DNA of 64,000 nt from Allobosea caraganae. Its GTDB lineage: Bacteria > Pseudomonadota > Alphaproteobacteria > Rhizobiales > Beijerinckiaceae. Where the stretch lies: contig NZ_QQTO01000018.1 of the NCBI RefSeq assembly GCF_003351345.1, positions 38,238 to 102,237 on the forward strand, read 5' to 3'. This document shows, one piece after another, positions 24,818 to 33,187 of the stretch. Position numbers and translations under genes: made by a program. Each line of letters starts with the position of its first letter. The first letter of the stretch is position 1. The notes under the pieces are model-generated. The model was not told the DNA's origin, made no database searches, and saw nothing but the letters and a program-made list of their open reading frames with translations.

Positions 24818-25993
24818 ATGAGCGAGAACGAACCGAAGAAGCGCGGCTTCCTTTCGAGGCTCTTCGGGCTGGAGCAGGAACAGCCGAAACCGGCGCCCGA
24901 GAGCGTGGAGAGCACGCCTGCCGCCGTGCCGGACACCGCCAGCGAGGCCCCGCCCGAAGCTGAGCCGGACGCGCCGCTGGCGCCCGAAATCCTGATGGGC
25001 GAGGCCGGCCCGCTGCCGATCACCTCGCCCGAGCCGGAGCCGCCAGCGCCAGTCGTCCCCCAGCCGAAGGGGAGCTGGTGGCGGCGGCTGACCGAGGGAT
25101 TGTCGCGCACCTCCTCGGTGCTGGCGACCGGCATCTCCGACCTGTTCACCAAGCGCAAGCTCGACGCCTCCACGCTCGAGGATCTCGAAGACATCCTGAT
25201 CCAGGCCGATCTCGGCATCGCCACCTCGGCGCGCATCGCCAAGGCGGTCGGCGAGGGCCGCTACGACAAGCAGATCGAGCCCGAGGAGGTGAAGAGCATC
25301 CTGGCGCGCGAGGTCGAGAGCATCCTGATGCCCGTCGCGGTGCCGCTCCGGATCGACGCCACGAAAAAGCCGTTCGTGATCCTGATGGTCGGGGTCAATG
25401 GCTCAGGCAAGACCACGACGATCGGCAAGCTCGCGGCAAAATTCCGCACCGAGGGGAAGAGCGTGATGCTGGCGGCGGGCGACACGTTTCGCGCGGCGGC
25501 GATCGAGCAGCTCAAGGTGTGGGGCGAGCGCACCGGGGCCGAGGTCGTCTCGGGCCAGCAGGGCGCAGATGCGTCGGGCCTGGCTTTCGAGGCACTGCAG
25601 AAGGCCAAGGCTGCCGGCACTGACGTGCTGCTGGTCGACACGGCCGGGCGGCTGCAGAACAAGACCGGGCTGATGGACGAACTCGCCAAGGTGGTCAGGG
25701 TCATCCGCAAGCTCGATCCGGAGGCGCCGCATGTCGCGCTGCTCGTGCTCGATGCGACGGTGGGCCAGAACGCGATCTCGCAAGTCGAGGCCTTCCAGGA
25801 GACGGCGGGCGTGACCGGACTGGTGATGACCAAGCTCGACGGCACGGCGCGCGGCGGCATTCTCGTTGCATTGGCGGCCAGGTTCGGCCTGCCCGTGCAC
25901 TTCATCGGCGTCGGCGAGAGCGTCGAGGACCTCGAACCATTTTCGGCCCGCGATTTCGCGCGCGCCGTCGCAGGGCTTGGAGAAGCGGCATGA
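24818..25993 (+). CDS. ftsY: Signal recognition particle receptor FtsY
   Basis: The 391-residue SRP receptor GTPase has an acidic, Pro/Glu-rich A domain (about 20-85), an N domain, and a G domain with G1 GVNGSGKTT (192-200), DTAGRLQNK and TKLDGTARGG. It docks SRP-ribosome complexes to SecYEG. The ATG at 24818, eight bases after AGGACG, is preferred over an ATG at 24794. Its stop overlaps the yciB start by 4 bp. Confidence 0.96.
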   Translation: MSENEPKKRGFLSRLFGLEQEQPKPAPESVESTPAAVPDTASEAPPEAEPDAPLAPEILMGEAGPLPITSPEPEPPAPVVPQPKGSWWRRLTEGLSRTSSVLATGISDLFTKRKLDASTLEDLEDILIQADLGIATSARIAKAVGEGRYDKQIEPEEVKSILAREVESILMPVAVPLRIDATKKPFVILMVGVNGSGKTTTIGKLAAKFRTEGKSVMLAAGDTFRAAAIEQLKVWGERTGAEVVSGQQGADASGLAFEALQKAKAAGTDVLLVDTAGRLQNKTGLMDELAKVVRVIRKLDPEAPHVALLVLDATVGQNAISQVEAFQETAGVTGLVMTKLDGTARGGILVALAARFGLPVHFIGVGESVEDLEPFSARDFARAVAGLGEAA

Positions 25994-26610
25994 GCGAAGG
26001 CGTTGCGGTGCCGGGCAAGGGCATCAACCCGCTGGTCAAGCTCGCGCTTGAATTCGGGCCGCTGGCGATCTTCTTCTTCGCCAATTCCTATGGCGACCGG
26101 CTGTTCCACGTGGCCGAGGACCGACGCATCTTCGTCGCGACCGGCATCTTCATCGCCGCCTCGCTGGTGGCGCTGGTGCTGTCGCGGGTGCTGATGGGCT
26201 ATCTGCCGCGCATGGCGATTGTCAACGCGGTGGTCGTGACGGTCTTCGGCGGGCTGACGCTGGCGCTGGACGACGCCTTCTTCATCAAGGTCAAGCCGAC
26301 CATCGTCAACACGCTGTTCGGCTGCGTGCTGCTCGGCGGATTGTTCTTTGGCCGCTCGCTGCTGGCCTTGGTGCTGGAGACGGTGCTGCAGCTGGACGAA
26401 GAGGGCTGGCGCAAGCTGACCTTCCGCTGGGGCCTGTTCTTCTTCGTGCTCGCGGCGCTGAACGAGGTGGTCTGGCGCACCCAGACCCAGGATTTCTGGG
26501 TCGCCTTCAAGGTCTGGGGCGTGATGCCGCTGACCATGGCCTTCGCGCTGGCGCAGACGCCGCTGATCCTGAAGCACGAGATCAAGCCGGCGGAAACTCC
26601 TGCGGAGTAA
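25990..26610 (+). CDS. yciB: Inner-membrane septation protein YciB (IspZ family)
   Basis: The 206-residue polytopic protein has the family start LVKLALEFGPLAIFFFANS and later FWVAFKVWGVMPLTMAFALAQTP. It has about five to six membrane helices. YciB contributes to envelope integrity and septation. It is translationally coupled to ftsY through an ATGA overlap, an arrangement common in Hyphomicrobiales. Confidence 0.93.
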   Translation: MSEGVAVPGKGINPLVKLALEFGPLAIFFFANSYGDRLFHVAEDRRIFVATGIFIAASLVALVLSRVLMGYLPRMAIVNAVVVTVFGGLTLALDDAFFIKVKPTIVNTLFGCVLLGGLFFGRSLLALVLETVLQLDEEGWRKLTFRWGLFFFVLAALNEVVWRTQTQDFWVAFKVWGVMPLTMAFALAQTPLILKHEIKPAETPAE

Positions 26611-26619
26611 CGCCTCTTG

Positions 26620-26656
26620 CCATTTGGCATCAATTTTATTATTTGATGCCAAATGG
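26620..26656. promoter_or_regulatory. 14-bp-arm palindrome with promoter-like sequence (Xre-RES operator)
   Basis: CCATTTGGCATCAA (26620-26633) and TTGATGCCAAATGG (26643-26656) are perfect complements separated by the A/T-only TTTTATTAT. A candidate -35 TTGCCA (26617-26622) and -10 TATTTG (26640-26645) with 17-bp spacing overlap it. The AT-rich character contrasts with the GC-rich surroundings. The position 10 bp before the antitoxin start suggests autoregulation; it could also end the yciB transcript. Confidence 0.6.
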
Positions 26657-26666
26657 AGATGCATCG

Positions 26667-27080
26667 ATGACGGCCCTGCTGCGAGTCGATACCACCCAGC
26701 GCGATTTTACCGCCGCGCCGATCTCGGATGACGAGGCGGCTGCGATGTTCCGCGCGGCGCTCAACCTGTTCCGCCTCTGGGACATCACCGACGAGGACGC
26801 GGCGACGCTGCTCGACATGCCGCTGCGGAGCTATCGGCGCTGGAAGGCGGGCGAGATCGGCCGGATCAACCGCGACGGCAAGGCCCGGCTCTCCAACCTG
26901 ATGGGTATCCACAAGGCGCTCCGGCTGATCTTCCGCGAGCCGCAACGCGGCTATGCCTGGATCAAGGCGCCGAACGAGGCTTTTGCCGGCAAATCGGCGC
27001 TCTCGATCATGCTCGGCGGCGAACTCACCGACCTGATGCGGGTGCGGCGCTATCTCGACGCCGAGCGGGGCTCCTGGTGA
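26667..27080 (+). CDS. MbcA/ParS/Xre-type antitoxin (DUF2384)
   Basis: The 137-residue protein has an N-terminal Xre-like helical segment (FRLWDITDEDAATLLDMPLRSYRRWKAGE) and a C-terminal DUF2384 toxin-binding part (FREPQRGYAWIKAPNEAFAGKSALSIMLGGE). It neutralises the RES toxin encoded next and probably binds the palindrome upstream. The ATG at 26667 has a GGAG eight bases before it. Its stop overlaps the toxin GTG (GTGA). Confidence 0.9.
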   Translation: MTALLRVDTTQRDFTAAPISDDEAAAMFRAALNLFRLWDITDEDAATLLDMPLRSYRRWKAGEIGRINRDGKARLSNLMGIHKALRLIFREPQRGYAWIKAPNEAFAGKSALSIMLGGELTDLMRVRRYLDAERGSW

Positions 27081-27790
27081 GCGATGGCGCTGCCGTGCCT
27101 GTCGCGGAGATCGAATGGCGCGGGGCGGTCAGGATCATCCGCAGCCTGTTCCCGCCGATCGACCTGTTCGAGGACATCGCCGACCCGGCCGACTGGCCGC
27201 TGATCCTCGCCGCCGAGCAGAAGACCAATCCGCGGCTGATGGAGACGATCGGCAATCTCGACCTCGTGCCGGCGGAGCGACGGGTCTCCGGCTCCGGCGC
27301 GAGCTGGCTGATGGCGCCCTTCACCCATGTCAGCCCGGACAGGCCGAGCCGTTTCAGCGCTGGCGGTTTTGGCGTGCTCTATGCCGGCAAGGCCTTTGAG
27401 GTGGCGCTGTTCGAGACGGTGCACCATCACGGCGGCTTCATGGCCGCGACCAAGGAAGCGCCCGGCTGGACCTCGCAGTTCCGCGAGATCGTGCTGGATG
27501 TGAGCGCGCGGCTGCATGATCTGCGTGGAGAGAGCGTAGGTGCGTCGCCGCTGCTCCAGCAGCAGGATTATTCGGCGAGCCAGGCGCTGGGCGCTCAGCT
27601 ACGGGCGGCAGGCTCGGAGGGCGTGGCTTATCCGAGCGTGCGGTGTGTGGGCGGCGAATGCGTCGGGCTGTTCTATCCGGATTGCGCGTCGCATCCGGTG
27701 CAGGGCCGGCATCTCGACTACCATTGGGACGGGGCGCGGGTGGATTTGTATCGGGATTTGAGTTCGGGCGAGGTTTATCGGATCGTTTGA
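27077..27790 (+). CDS. RES-domain toxin (NAD+-degrading)
   Basis: The 237-residue protein is a RES family member: WRGAVRIIR near the start (Arg15), SRFSAGGFGVLYAGKAFEVALFETVHH with Arg92, Tyr102 and Glu113, and GVAYPSVR with Ser187. These match the conserved Arg, Tyr, Glu and Ser pattern of RES toxins, which phosphorolyse NAD+ and stop growth. It starts with GTG overlapping the antitoxin stop. It is longer than the minimal RES domain by a C-terminal segment. Its pairing with DUF2384 supports a type II Xre-RES system. Confidence 0.9.
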   Translation: MSDGAAVPVAEIEWRGAVRIIRSLFPPIDLFEDIADPADWPLILAAEQKTNPRLMETIGNLDLVPAERRVSGSGASWLMAPFTHVSPDRPSRFSAGGFGVLYAGKAFEVALFETVHHHGGFMAATKEAPGWTSQFREIVLDVSARLHDLRGESVGASPLLQQQDYSASQALGAQLRAAGSEGVAYPSVRCVGGECVGLFYPDCASHPVQGRHLDYHWDGARVDLYRDLSSGEVYRIV

Positions 27791-27823
27791 GAATGGCTCC
27801 ACGCTGCGAATTGGAGCGAGGAC

Positions 27824-27983
27824 GGCGCGGGGAACCCCTCTCCTGTAAGGAGAGGGGCAGGGGTGAGGTGTCGGCTGTTTGACGCTGCTGCCGTGACCTA
27901 ACAGCGGCCCTGCTTCAGCCTCACTGGTGTTCTGGCCTACACCTCACCCTGCCCTCTCCTTACAGGAGAGGGTTCCCCGCGCC
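27824..27983. repeat. About 160-bp inverted-repeat element, family F copy 1
   Basis: The ends GGCGCGGGGAACC and GGTTCCCCGCGCC are inverted, with inner CTCTCCTGTAAGGAGAG and CTCTCCTTACAGGAGAG hairpins and a central CCTAACAGCGGCCCTGCTT. Another copy lies in opposite orientation at 37610-37768. It sits between the RES toxin and the Tat-signal SDR. Confidence 0.9.
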
Positions 27984-28010
27984 TCTGTCTGCGGGCGGTG
28001 ACTTCGTGAT

Positions 28011-28862
28011 TTAGGCTAAGCCACCGCCATCGATACCCACCACCTGCCCCGAGATGTATGCCGCCTGCGGGCTCGCCAGGAAGAGCACCAGTTCCGCCAC
28101 CTCCTGCGTGGTGCCGAAGCGCTTGGCCGGGTAGGCGGCGGCCATCTGCTCGGTCGTGACCTTCCACTGCTCGCGCACGCGCTCGATCATCGCCGTCTCG
28201 ATCGGGCCGGGCGCGATCGCGTTGACGCGGACGTCGCGGCCATATTCCTGCGCCGCGCTGCGGGTCATGTGGATCACCGCCGCTTTCGCGGCGCCATAGC
28301 CGATGATGTTCGGGAAGGCGTGGCGGCCGCCGATCGAGGCGGTGTTGATGATCGCGCCCCTGCTCTGCACCAGATGCGGCAATTCGTGCTTCATGCCGAG
28401 GAAGACGCCGCGGAGGTTGGTCGAGATCAGGTCGTCGAAGCTCTCAGCGTCGGTCTCGGCGATCGGCGCTGGCGGCTTGTCGATGCCGGCATTGTTGAAG
28501 GCGATGTCGAGCCGGCCGTAGCGGGTCACGGTCGCATCGACGAGGGCCTTGACCTGCTCCTCCTCGCGGACATCGGCGCGCATGTAGAAGGCCTCGCCGC
28601 CCGCCTTGCGGATGCCGGCCTCGACCTCGCGGCCGAGCGCCTCGCGCCGGCCGCAGAAGGCGACCCGCGCACCCCGGCTGGCGAAGAGTTCGGCCGTGGT
28701 GCGGCCGATGCCCGAGGTCGCGCCGGTGATCAGCACGACCTTCCCGGCGAAGGGGCCGGGGGCGGCGCTTTGCGCGCGGGCGCTGGCGATCGCGCCGATG
28801 CTCAGGCCGGCGGCCGTGGCGGTGCGGATGAAGTTGCGGCGGTTGTCGTTGTCGATGGTCAT
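28011..28862 (-). CDS. SDR oxidoreductase with a twin-arginine signal
   Basis: The 283-residue classical SDR has NAD(P)-binding TGATSGIG (46-53), NNAG, and Ser176/Tyr189/Lys193. Its first about 32 residues carry Arg8-Arg9-Asn-Phe (NRRNFIRT), an alanine-rich hydrophobic core and an ASARAQSA cleavage-like end, the form of a Tat signal. That predicts export of a folded, cofactor-loaded dehydrogenase. The ATG at 28862 is chosen because it begins this signal. It is divergent from a LysR gene that probably controls it. Confidence 0.85.
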   Translation of the reverse strand: MTIDNDNRRNFIRTATAAGLSIGAIASARAQSAAPGPFAGKVVLITGATSGIGRTTAELFASRGARVAFCGRREALGREVEAGIRKAGGEAFYMRADVREEEQVKALVDATVTRYGRLDIAFNNAGIDKPPAPIAETDAESFDDLISTNLRGVFLGMKHELPHLVQSRGAIINTASIGGRHAFPNIIGYGAAKAAVIHMTRSAAQEYGRDVRVNAIAPGPIETAMIERVREQWKVTTEQMAAAYPAKRFGTTQEVAELVLFLASPQAAYISGQVVGIDGGGLA

Positions 28863-28974
28863 GGTCTTCGCTCCCGTTCGCGGGCTCGGCAAGCCCGATG
28901 GGAGGACGCTAAGACAGCGCGACTTCAGGGATAATCCGATGTATTCTGTACGCATCAGTTAGCAGGAGTTACAA
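28863..28974. promoter_or_regulatory. Divergent control region, Tat-SDR and LysR genes
   Basis: This 112-bp gap contains a partially symmetric GATGTATTCTGTACGCATC (centred near 28946) of the kind expected for LysR-type sites, and AGGAG before the regulator's ATG. The binding site is a guess from position and symmetry. Confidence 0.4.
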
Positions 28975-29868
28975 ATGCGCCGGAACGACCTCGATGGGCT
29001 GATCGCGCTGCTGAAGGTGGCGGAGAGGCGCTCGTTCAGCGCGGCGGCGGCCGATCTCGGCGTCACGCCCTCGGCGATCAGCCAGAGCGTGCGGGCGCTG
29101 GAGGAGCGGGCTGGGGTCGCGCTGCTGGCACGAACGACGCGCGACGTTGCTCCGACCGAGGCCGGTCGGCGCTTTCTCGAGCGGGCGCGGCCGGCGGTCG
29201 ACGACATCTTCGACGCCTTCCGCGAGGCCGGCAGTCTCGGCGACCGGCCGAGCGGGCTGTTGCGGCTGAACGTGCCGCGGGTGGCGATGCCGAGCCTGAT
29301 CGAGCCGATCCTGGCCGATTTCTGCCGGGCCTACCCGGATGTCCAGGTCGAGCTCTTCATCGACGACCGGCTCGCCAATATCGTCGAGGGCGGTTTCGAC
29401 GCCGGGATCAGGATCGGCGAGCTGATCGAGGCCGACATGGTCGCGGTGCCGCTGACCGGCCCGTTCAAGCTGGCGATCATCGGCTCGCCGGATTATTTTG
29501 CGCGGCATGGCCGGCCGCAGCGCCCTGAGGACCTGCGCGACCATCGCTGCATCAACTTCCGGCAGAGTTCGCGTGCGCTCTACCATTGGGAGTTCGAGGA
29601 GGATGGGCGCGAGTATGCGCTCGCGGTCGACGGCCAGATCATCGTCAACGAGGGCAGCGTGATGATCTCCGCTGCGGTGATGGGGCTAGGGCTCGCCTAT
29701 GTGCTGGCGCCGGTGGTCGAGCCGCTCTGCGAGCAGGGGCTGCTGGAGAGCGTACTCCAGCCATTCATGCCGGAGACGCCTGGGTTCTTCCTGTATTTCC
29801 CCTCGCGCCATCAGGTCATGCCCAAGCTCAGGGCCTTCATCGATTTCGCGCGGGAGCGGCTGAGATAG
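28975..29868 (+). CDS. LysR-family transcriptional regulator
   Basis: The 297-residue regulator has an N-terminal winged helix-turn-helix (1-62: LLKVAERRSFSAAAADLGVTPSAISQSVRALEE) and a substrate-binding domain. The PBP-like part has RLNVPRVAMPSLIEPILADF, DAGIRIGELIEADMVAVPL and GLAYVLAPVVE. It belongs to the CrgA/DsdC-like large cluster. Its start is divergent from the Tat-signal SDR over a 112-bp gap, so that gene is the obvious target. Confidence 0.93.
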   Translation: MRRNDLDGLIALLKVAERRSFSAAAADLGVTPSAISQSVRALEERAGVALLARTTRDVAPTEAGRRFLERARPAVDDIFDAFREAGSLGDRPSGLLRLNVPRVAMPSLIEPILADFCRAYPDVQVELFIDDRLANIVEGGFDAGIRIGELIEADMVAVPLTGPFKLAIIGSPDYFARHGRPQRPEDLRDHRCINFRQSSRALYHWEFEEDGREYALAVDGQIIVNEGSVMISAAVMGLGLAYVLAPVVEPLCEQGLLESVLQPFMPETPGFFLYFPSRHQVMPKLRAFIDFARERLR

Positions 29869-29874
29869 CTGCGT

Positions 29875-30660
29875 TTATTTCGGCGCGAGCCGGATCGCGC
29901 CGTCCAGGCGGATCGCGGTGCCGTTGAGCATGTCGTTCTCGATGATGCTCTTGACCAGCGCTGCGTACTCCGCCGGCCGGCCGAGGCGGGACGGATGCGG
30001 GATCGAGGCTTCCAGCGTCTTGCGATAGTCGTCCGGCACCGAGGCGAACATCGGCGTCTCGAACAGGCCGGGCATGATCGTCATGACGCGGATGCCGACC
30101 TGGGCGAGGTCGCGCGCGATCGGCAGGGTCATGCCGACAACGCCGCCCTTCGAGGCGGAATAGGCGGCCTGGCCGATCTGGCCGTCCTCCGCCGCTACGG
30201 ATGCGGTGCAGACGAAGACGCCGCGGCCGCCATCCTCCGTCACCGGCGGCTCGGCCGCCAGCGCCAGAGCCGAGCGCGCGATCATGCGGAAGGTGCCGGC
30301 GAGGTTGACCGCCAGCACCTTCTCGAAAGTGGCGAGGTCGTGCGCGACCAGCTCGCCGGTGTCGCGCTTCTTCGAGACGACGCGGCGGCCGGGCGCGATG
30401 CCGGCGCAATTGACCAGGATGCGCTCGATGCCATGGGCCTTGCGGGCTTCCAGCAGGGCCGCATCGACCGAGGCGTCGTTCGAAACGTCGCAGGAGACGA
30501 AGAGCCCGCCGATCTCCTTGGCGACGCGCTCGCCGGCCTCGGCGTTCATGTCGAAAAGCGCGACCTTGACGCCGTTGGTGGCGAGCATGCGCGCCGTGCC
30601 TTCGCCGAGGCCGGAGGCGCCGCCGGTGACGATGGCGGCGAGGGACGAATCAAGCTTCAT
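29875..30660 (-). CDS. SDR oxidoreductase, type-2 3-hydroxyacyl-CoA dehydrogenase-like
   Basis: The 261-residue classical SDR has TGGASGLG (12-19), Ser154, Tyr167 and Lys171. The segments GIAPGRRVVSKKR, ASVAAEDGQIGQAAYSASKGG and IMPGLFETPMFASVPDD are typical of the HSD10/3-hydroxy-2-methylbutyryl-CoA dehydrogenase group. This group acts in branched-chain and short-chain acyl-CoA oxidation. It has no acyl-CoA gene partner here, so the substrate is inferred from family only. It is convergent with the LysR gene. Confidence 0.88.
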   Translation of the reverse strand: MKLDSSLAAIVTGGASGLGEGTARMLATNGVKVALFDMNAEAGERVAKEIGGLFVSCDVSNDASVDAALLEARKAHGIERILVNCAGIAPGRRVVSKKRDTGELVAHDLATFEKVLAVNLAGTFRMIARSALALAAEPPVTEDGGRGVFVCTASVAAEDGQIGQAAYSASKGGVVGMTLPIARDLAQVGIRVMTIMPGLFETPMFASVPDDYRKTLEASIPHPSRLGRPAEYAALVKSIIENDMLNGTAIRLDGAIRLAPK

Positions 30661-30829
30661 CGCGGATTCCCATTCATAGATGGCGTTTCGCCAGCCTTAA
30701 TCGGCGCGGCCGGCCGCTCCAAGCCCGATTCTTTGGCCGGCCCTTGTGCAGGGTTTCGGGCGGGGCCACATTTTCGGCGCGGATTTCGAGCTAGCTGTTG
30801 GCTCGGCCGTGAGGGAGATCGAAGAGACA

Positions 30830-31204
30830 ATGAGTGAGGGGTTCGCTTCGCGCTTCACCCACGAGGAGATGGACGCGATCCGCAAGAGCCTGCGCGACGA
30901 AGAGCGCTTTGGCTCGGATTTCATGCGCCTGCTGAAGAAGGTGGCCAAGCGCGTTCCGTTCGCCGAGGACGGCGTCGCGGCCTTTCTCTGCGCGCGCGAT
31001 CCGGCGACGCCGCGGCGCGTCAGGTACACGCTGCTCGCCGCGCTCGGCTATTTCGTGCTGCCGATCGATGCGATCCCGGACATCCTGCCGGTCTTGGGCT
31101 TCACCGACGATGCGGCGGTGATCGCGGCCGCCATCGCTGCGGTGGCCGGCTCGATCACGCCCGAACATCGCGAGCGGGCGAAGGCGATCCTCGCGGGGCT
31201 TTGA
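30830..31204 (+). CDS. DUF1232 (YkvA-like) protein
   Basis: The 124-residue protein has the DUF1232 core VRYTLLAALGYFVLPIDAIPDILPVLGFTDDAAVIAAAI and one to two hydrophobic helices. The family is of unknown function and often membrane-associated. The ATG at 30830 is preferred; a GTG at 30809 is an alternative. It is convergent with the quinone oxidoreductase gene. Confidence 0.82.
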   Translation: MSEGFASRFTHEEMDAIRKSLRDEERFGSDFMRLLKKVAKRVPFAEDGVAAFLCARDPATPRRVRYTLLAALGYFVLPIDAIPDILPVLGFTDDAAVIAAAIAAVAGSITPEHRERAKAILAGL

Positions 31205-31210
31205 GCCACC

Positions 31211-32185
31211 TCAGGGCACCAGGACGATCTTGCCCTGCGCCTTGCGGTTGCCGATCAGCGCGAAGGCCTCGGCCGCCTGCTCCAGCGGGAAGGCGGCGTG
31301 GACATGGGCGCTGATGCGCCCGGCCGCGGCCCATTCGAGCAGCCGCTCCATGTTGCGGCGATGCGCAGCCGGCTCGCGGTTGACGAATTCGCCCCAGAAC
31401 ACGCCGCGCAGGTCGCAGCTCTTCAGCAGCAGCAGGTTGAGCGGGATCCGCGGGATGGCGCCGCCGGCGAAGCCGACGACGAGATAGCGCCCCTCCCAGG
31501 CCATGGCGCGCACGGCCGGCTCGGCGAGGTCGCCGCCCACTGTATCGTAGAGCACGTCGACGCCATGGCCCTCGGTCAGGCGGCGCAGGCCCTCCCTGAG
31601 GTCCTCGCCGTGATAGTTGAGCTCCTCCTGCGCGCCGTGCTGGCGGGCCAGAGCCAGTTTGGCCGGCGAGGAGGCGCAGGCGATGACATGGGCACCGAGC
31701 AGCGAGCCGACCTCGACCGCGGCAAGCCCGGCGCCGCCCGACGCGCCGAGAATGGCGAGCCGTTCGCCGGCCTTCAGCTCGGCGCGCTGCATCAGCCCGT
31801 GCATCGCCGTGCCGTAGGTCACGAACAATCCGGCGGCCTGGCGGTCGTCGAGCGTATCGGGCACGCGAATCAGCGTGTTGGCCTTGACCGCGACCTTCTG
31901 GCGCGCCGCGCCATAGCCGAGCCAGGCGGCGACGCGCTCGCCGAGGCGCCAGCCGAAGACGTCCTTGCCGATGGCGCTGATCGTGCCGGCGCATTCGCCG
32001 GCCGGCGAGAAGGGCAGGGACGGCTTGGTCTGGTAGCGGTTCTGGATGATCAGCGTGTCGAAGAAGTTGAGCGCCGCCGCCTTGACGGTGATCACGACCT
32101 CGCCCGGGCCGGGCTGCGGCTCGGGCAGCGTCCGGACGACCAGGCCCTCGGCCGGTCCATGCGCCTCGCAGAGCAGCGCCTTCAT
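31211..32185 (-). CDS. NADPH:quinone oxidoreductase-family protein (zinc-free MDR)
   Basis: The 324-residue medium-chain dehydrogenase/reductase has no zinc ligands: AAALNFFDTLIIQNRY in place of the zinc Cys motif. It has the cofactor loop ILGASGGAGLAAVEVGS, ENLNYHGEDL-like EELNYHGEDLREGLRR, and ENG ending with GNRKAQGKIVLVP. Members reduce quinones or enoyl compounds with NADPH. It stands alone, divergent from the IalB-like gene. Confidence 0.9.
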   Translation of the reverse strand: MKALLCEAHGPAEGLVVRTLPEPQPGPGEVVITVKAAALNFFDTLIIQNRYQTKPSLPFSPAGECAGTISAIGKDVFGWRLGERVAAWLGYGAARQKVAVKANTLIRVPDTLDDRQAAGLFVTYGTAMHGLMQRAELKAGERLAILGASGGAGLAAVEVGSLLGAHVIACASSPAKLALARQHGAQEELNYHGEDLREGLRRLTEGHGVDVLYDTVGGDLAEPAVRAMAWEGRYLVVGFAGGAIPRIPLNLLLLKSCDLRGVFWGEFVNREPAAHRRNMERLLEWAAAGRISAHVHAAFPLEQAAEAFALIGNRKAQGKIVLVP

Positions 32186-32390
32186 CGTCGATCACCCTGC
32201 TTCGGCAACTCGTGTCGCGGAGTGATTGTGACACGGCCGAAGCAAGAGCGGAACCGGCGATACGGTACGGAGCCGCGTTCGCATTTTTGCCAGGATCGTG
32301 ACATTGTATGGTTCAGGCATCCTTGAGTTCCGGAGCAAAAGCCTGCGGAATAGAGATGTCGTTAAGCTTTTTGTTGGTTGATGGCGGTCG

Positions 32391-32960
32391 ATGATTCCAA
32401 GCTTTCCCAGAACCGGCGTCACCGCCGCCCGGCAGATCAAACTGGCCCTCGTCCTGGCGGCGCTGAGCTTGTCCGCGGCGGCGATGCCCGCCCATGCGCA
32501 GCGCGCCCCGGCCGGACAAGGCCAGGCGATGCTGCTCGAAACCGCGGGCAAATGGCAGGCCTTCTCCTCGCAGCAGGGCCGCTCCAAGATCTGCTACGCG
32601 CTGACCAAGGCCGAAGCGCGCATTCCGGCGAATCTCAAGGATGTCGACGGGCTGCTCTTCGTCTCCAGCCGCCCGGCCGAGGGCGTGCGCAACGAGATCA
32701 GCTTCGTGCTGAACTTCGACCTCAAGGAAGATGTCGAGCACCAGGCGATCATCGGCAACGAGCGCTTCGCGCTGGTCGCCAAGGGCCAGAACATGTGGCT
32801 GAAGAACCCGGCCGAGGAAGGCCGCATGCTCGACGCGCTGCGCCGCGGCGCCGGCCTCGAGATCAAGGGCACCTCGAAGCGCGGCAACCCGACCAGCGAC
32901 AAGTACTCGCTCTCGGGCATCTCGCAGGCCGTGAAGCGCGCCGAAGACGCCTGTAAATAG
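32391..32960 (+). CDS. Invasion-associated locus B (IalB)-like secreted protein
   Basis: The 189-residue protein has a signal peptide (about 1-36, ending AMPAHAQ) and an IalB-like body: GKWQAFSSQQGRSKICYAL, LLFVSSRPAEGVRNEISF and SGISQAVKRAEDAC. Two cysteines (in KICYA and EDACK) may form a disulfide. IalB was named in Bartonella for erythrocyte invasion, but homologues are common in non-pathogenic Hyphomicrobiales and their role is unclear. It lies upstream of rlmN. Confidence 0.82.
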   Translation: MIPSFPRTGVTAARQIKLALVLAALSLSAAAMPAHAQRAPAGQGQAMLLETAGKWQAFSSQQGRSKICYALTKAEARIPANLKDVDGLLFVSSRPAEGVRNEISFVLNFDLKEDVEHQAIIGNERFALVAKGQNMWLKNPAEEGRMLDALRRGAGLEIKGTSKRGNPTSDKYSLSGISQAVKRAEDACK

Positions 32961-32978
32961 GCTTTCAGTTTCGCTTCT

Positions 32979-33072
32979 CGTCATGGTCGGGCTTGTCCCG
33001 ACCATCCACGTCTTCGCGGGTCGAGGACCGTGGTCAAGACATGGGTGCTCGGGACAAGCCCGACCATGACGG
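32979..33072. repeat. Dispersed palindromic repeat, family E copy 2
   Basis: The arms are CGTCATGGTCGGGCTTGTCC and its complement, GGACAAGCCCGACCATGACG, with CATCCACGTCTT inside. It corresponds to the element at 2754-2844 and lies between the IalB-like gene and rlmN. Confidence 0.8.
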
Positions 33073-33187
33073 TGGTGCCAAGCCGCCATTTCGCCGTGGC
33101 AGACCGGCCCTGATTTCACGGCGCGGCAATCTTATGCTATGAGCCGCGCATTCCCGGGCGCTTTGGCCCGATGCGATCAGAGTTCCG

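Noticed and set aside
26620..26656. The AT-rich palindrome as only a yciB terminator
   Set aside because: It overlaps promoter-like sequence and sits just before an autoregulatory-type antitoxin; a dual role remains possible.
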